Source of the DNA: JBFLVQ01 sp040758525
GTDB lineage: Bacteria > Acidobacteriota > Blastocatellia > Chloracidobacteriales > JADJPF01
Assembly: GCA_040758525.1 (NCBI GenBank)
Contig: JBFLVQ010000632.1
Coordinates: 1-5,658 of the forward strand
Direction: 5' to 3'
Length of the DNA stretch: 5,658 bases
Part shown: positions 5,247 through 5,658 of the stretch, piece after piece
Layout: every line of letters starts with the position of its first letter
How positions within the stretch are numbered: position 1 is the stretch's first letter
Made by a program: the position numbers and the translations under genes
Notes under the pieces: model-generated
Seen by the model: only the letters and a program-made list of their open reading frames with translations
Database searches by the model: none
Told to the model about the DNA's origin: nothing

Positions 5247-5440
5247 CCGGCCCGATCTCTAACCCGATCTCCACTTCCCTACCCTACCCTGCCCCGCTGA
5301 TCTGATCTCCTGATCTCCCGATCTCCGATCTGATGGCTCGATCTCTTTCCCCTCGATCTCCTCGGCGATCTCTTCTTCCCTTCCCCATTGCCTATCCTTC
5401 CCTGTCTACCCTTCCCCATTGCCTACTCTACACCACTACC
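5247..5440. repeat. Pyrimidine-rich convergent spacer with GATCT cluster
   Basis: This lies between two converging genes. Ten GATCT words, all in the same orientation, start at 5254, 5266, 5299, 5304, 5312, 5320, 5327, 5340, 5355 and 5367. They often read as GATCTCC/GATCTCCC, a degenerate 7-8-mer array. It also holds CCCTACCCTACCCTG-like runs (5278-5292) and a 17-base repeat CCCTTCCCCATTGCCTA at 5378-5394 and 5409-5425. The plus strand is almost wholly C+T. No T-run hairpin terminator was found for either gene. Confidence 0.75.
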
Positions 5441-5658
5441 CTACGATCTACCTGTTTCCCTCATAATCTCCTCAAACAACGCATTATCATAAGGCAACCC
5501 CTCATTACCACACCTTTCCTTTACCATCTCACCAAACTCTGCCCATGTTGTGTAACCCTTTACCCTACTATCATTATCCTTCATATCCTTGATGATACGC
5601 CCCATCTCTTTCTTAAGCTGAGTACGACTTGGTGCGGGTGGATTGGCTTGATTAGCAA
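5441..5658 (-). CDS. C-terminal fragment of an unrecognised protein (partial, runs off the window)
   Basis: Reading the minus strand from 5656 gives 71 uninterrupted codons to a TAG at 5443-5441; the start lies beyond the window. The fragment opens ANQANPPAPSRTQLKKEMGR, then runs through charged, helix-forming sequence (GRIIKDMKDNDSRVKGY), TTWAEFGEMVKERCGNEGLP and ALFEEIMRETGRS. It is soluble and has no membrane segment; I do not recognise the family. The Pro/Ala-rich opening suggests an inter-domain linker before a small helical C-terminal domain. Codon choice (many AGG, GGG, TTG) resembles the middle of the ATPase gene, which supports it being a native gene. It converges on the ATPase gene, so the two are not one operon. 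Confidence 0.65.
   Translation of the reverse strand, partial: ANQANPPAPSRTQLKKEMGRIIKDMKDNDSRVKGYTTWAEFGEMVKERCGNEGLPYDNALFEEIMRETGRS

Noticed and set aside
5254..5425. CRISPR array or replication origin
   Set aside because: The repeats are 5 to 17 bases and irregularly spaced, with no spacer-repeat structure. No DnaA-box series, AT-rich unwinding element or replication gene was seen.

Overview
The window looks bacterial. It has compact genes with Shine-Dalgarno sequences, a STAND-class (NB-ARC + TPR) signalling ATPase, and intergenic DNA loaded with short repeats. Such ATPases are commonest in large-genome or multicellular-type bacteria such as cyanobacteria, Chloroflexota, actinobacteria and magnetotactic lineages. 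Nothing here fixes the phylum, and no rRNA, tRNA, CRISPR array, transposase or integrase was seen.

Layout: positions 1-731 hold no convincing gene but are dense in repeats: a G-rich degenerate heptamer tract, the first copy of an 89-bp direct repeat, a three-unit 21-bp tandem repeat, and three copies of a 30-bp dispersed motif. A 468-residue, AT-rich gene (732-2138, +) follows. It encodes an unrecognised two-pass membrane protein with an acidic inter-helix segment and a beta-rich C-terminal half. Behind it lie a 15-bp perfect inverted repeat and the second copy of the 89-bp repeat (88/89 identical), so this gene sits in a direct-repeat-bounded segment of 2143 bp per period.

Next are a small acidic 100-residue protein on the minus strand (2425-2727) and, divergently transcribed, a 740-residue NB-ARC/TPR protein (3024-5246, +). 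The 296-bp divergent spacer contains two dyads that could be operators. Downstream of the ATPase gene is a pyrimidine-rich convergent spacer with ten GATCT words in 118 bp, then the C-terminal 71 codons of a minus-strand gene that runs off the window.

Working together (inference only): the ATPase has the layout of a ligand-sensing STAND switch, with TPR sensor, NB-ARC switch and a very short N-terminus, but it has no recognisable effector domain. A partner encoded elsewhere or nearby would have to supply the output. The divergent small acidic protein and the membrane protein are the local candidates. Nothing in the sequence proves they form one system, and the direct repeats suggest the membrane-protein gene may be a separately acquired insert.
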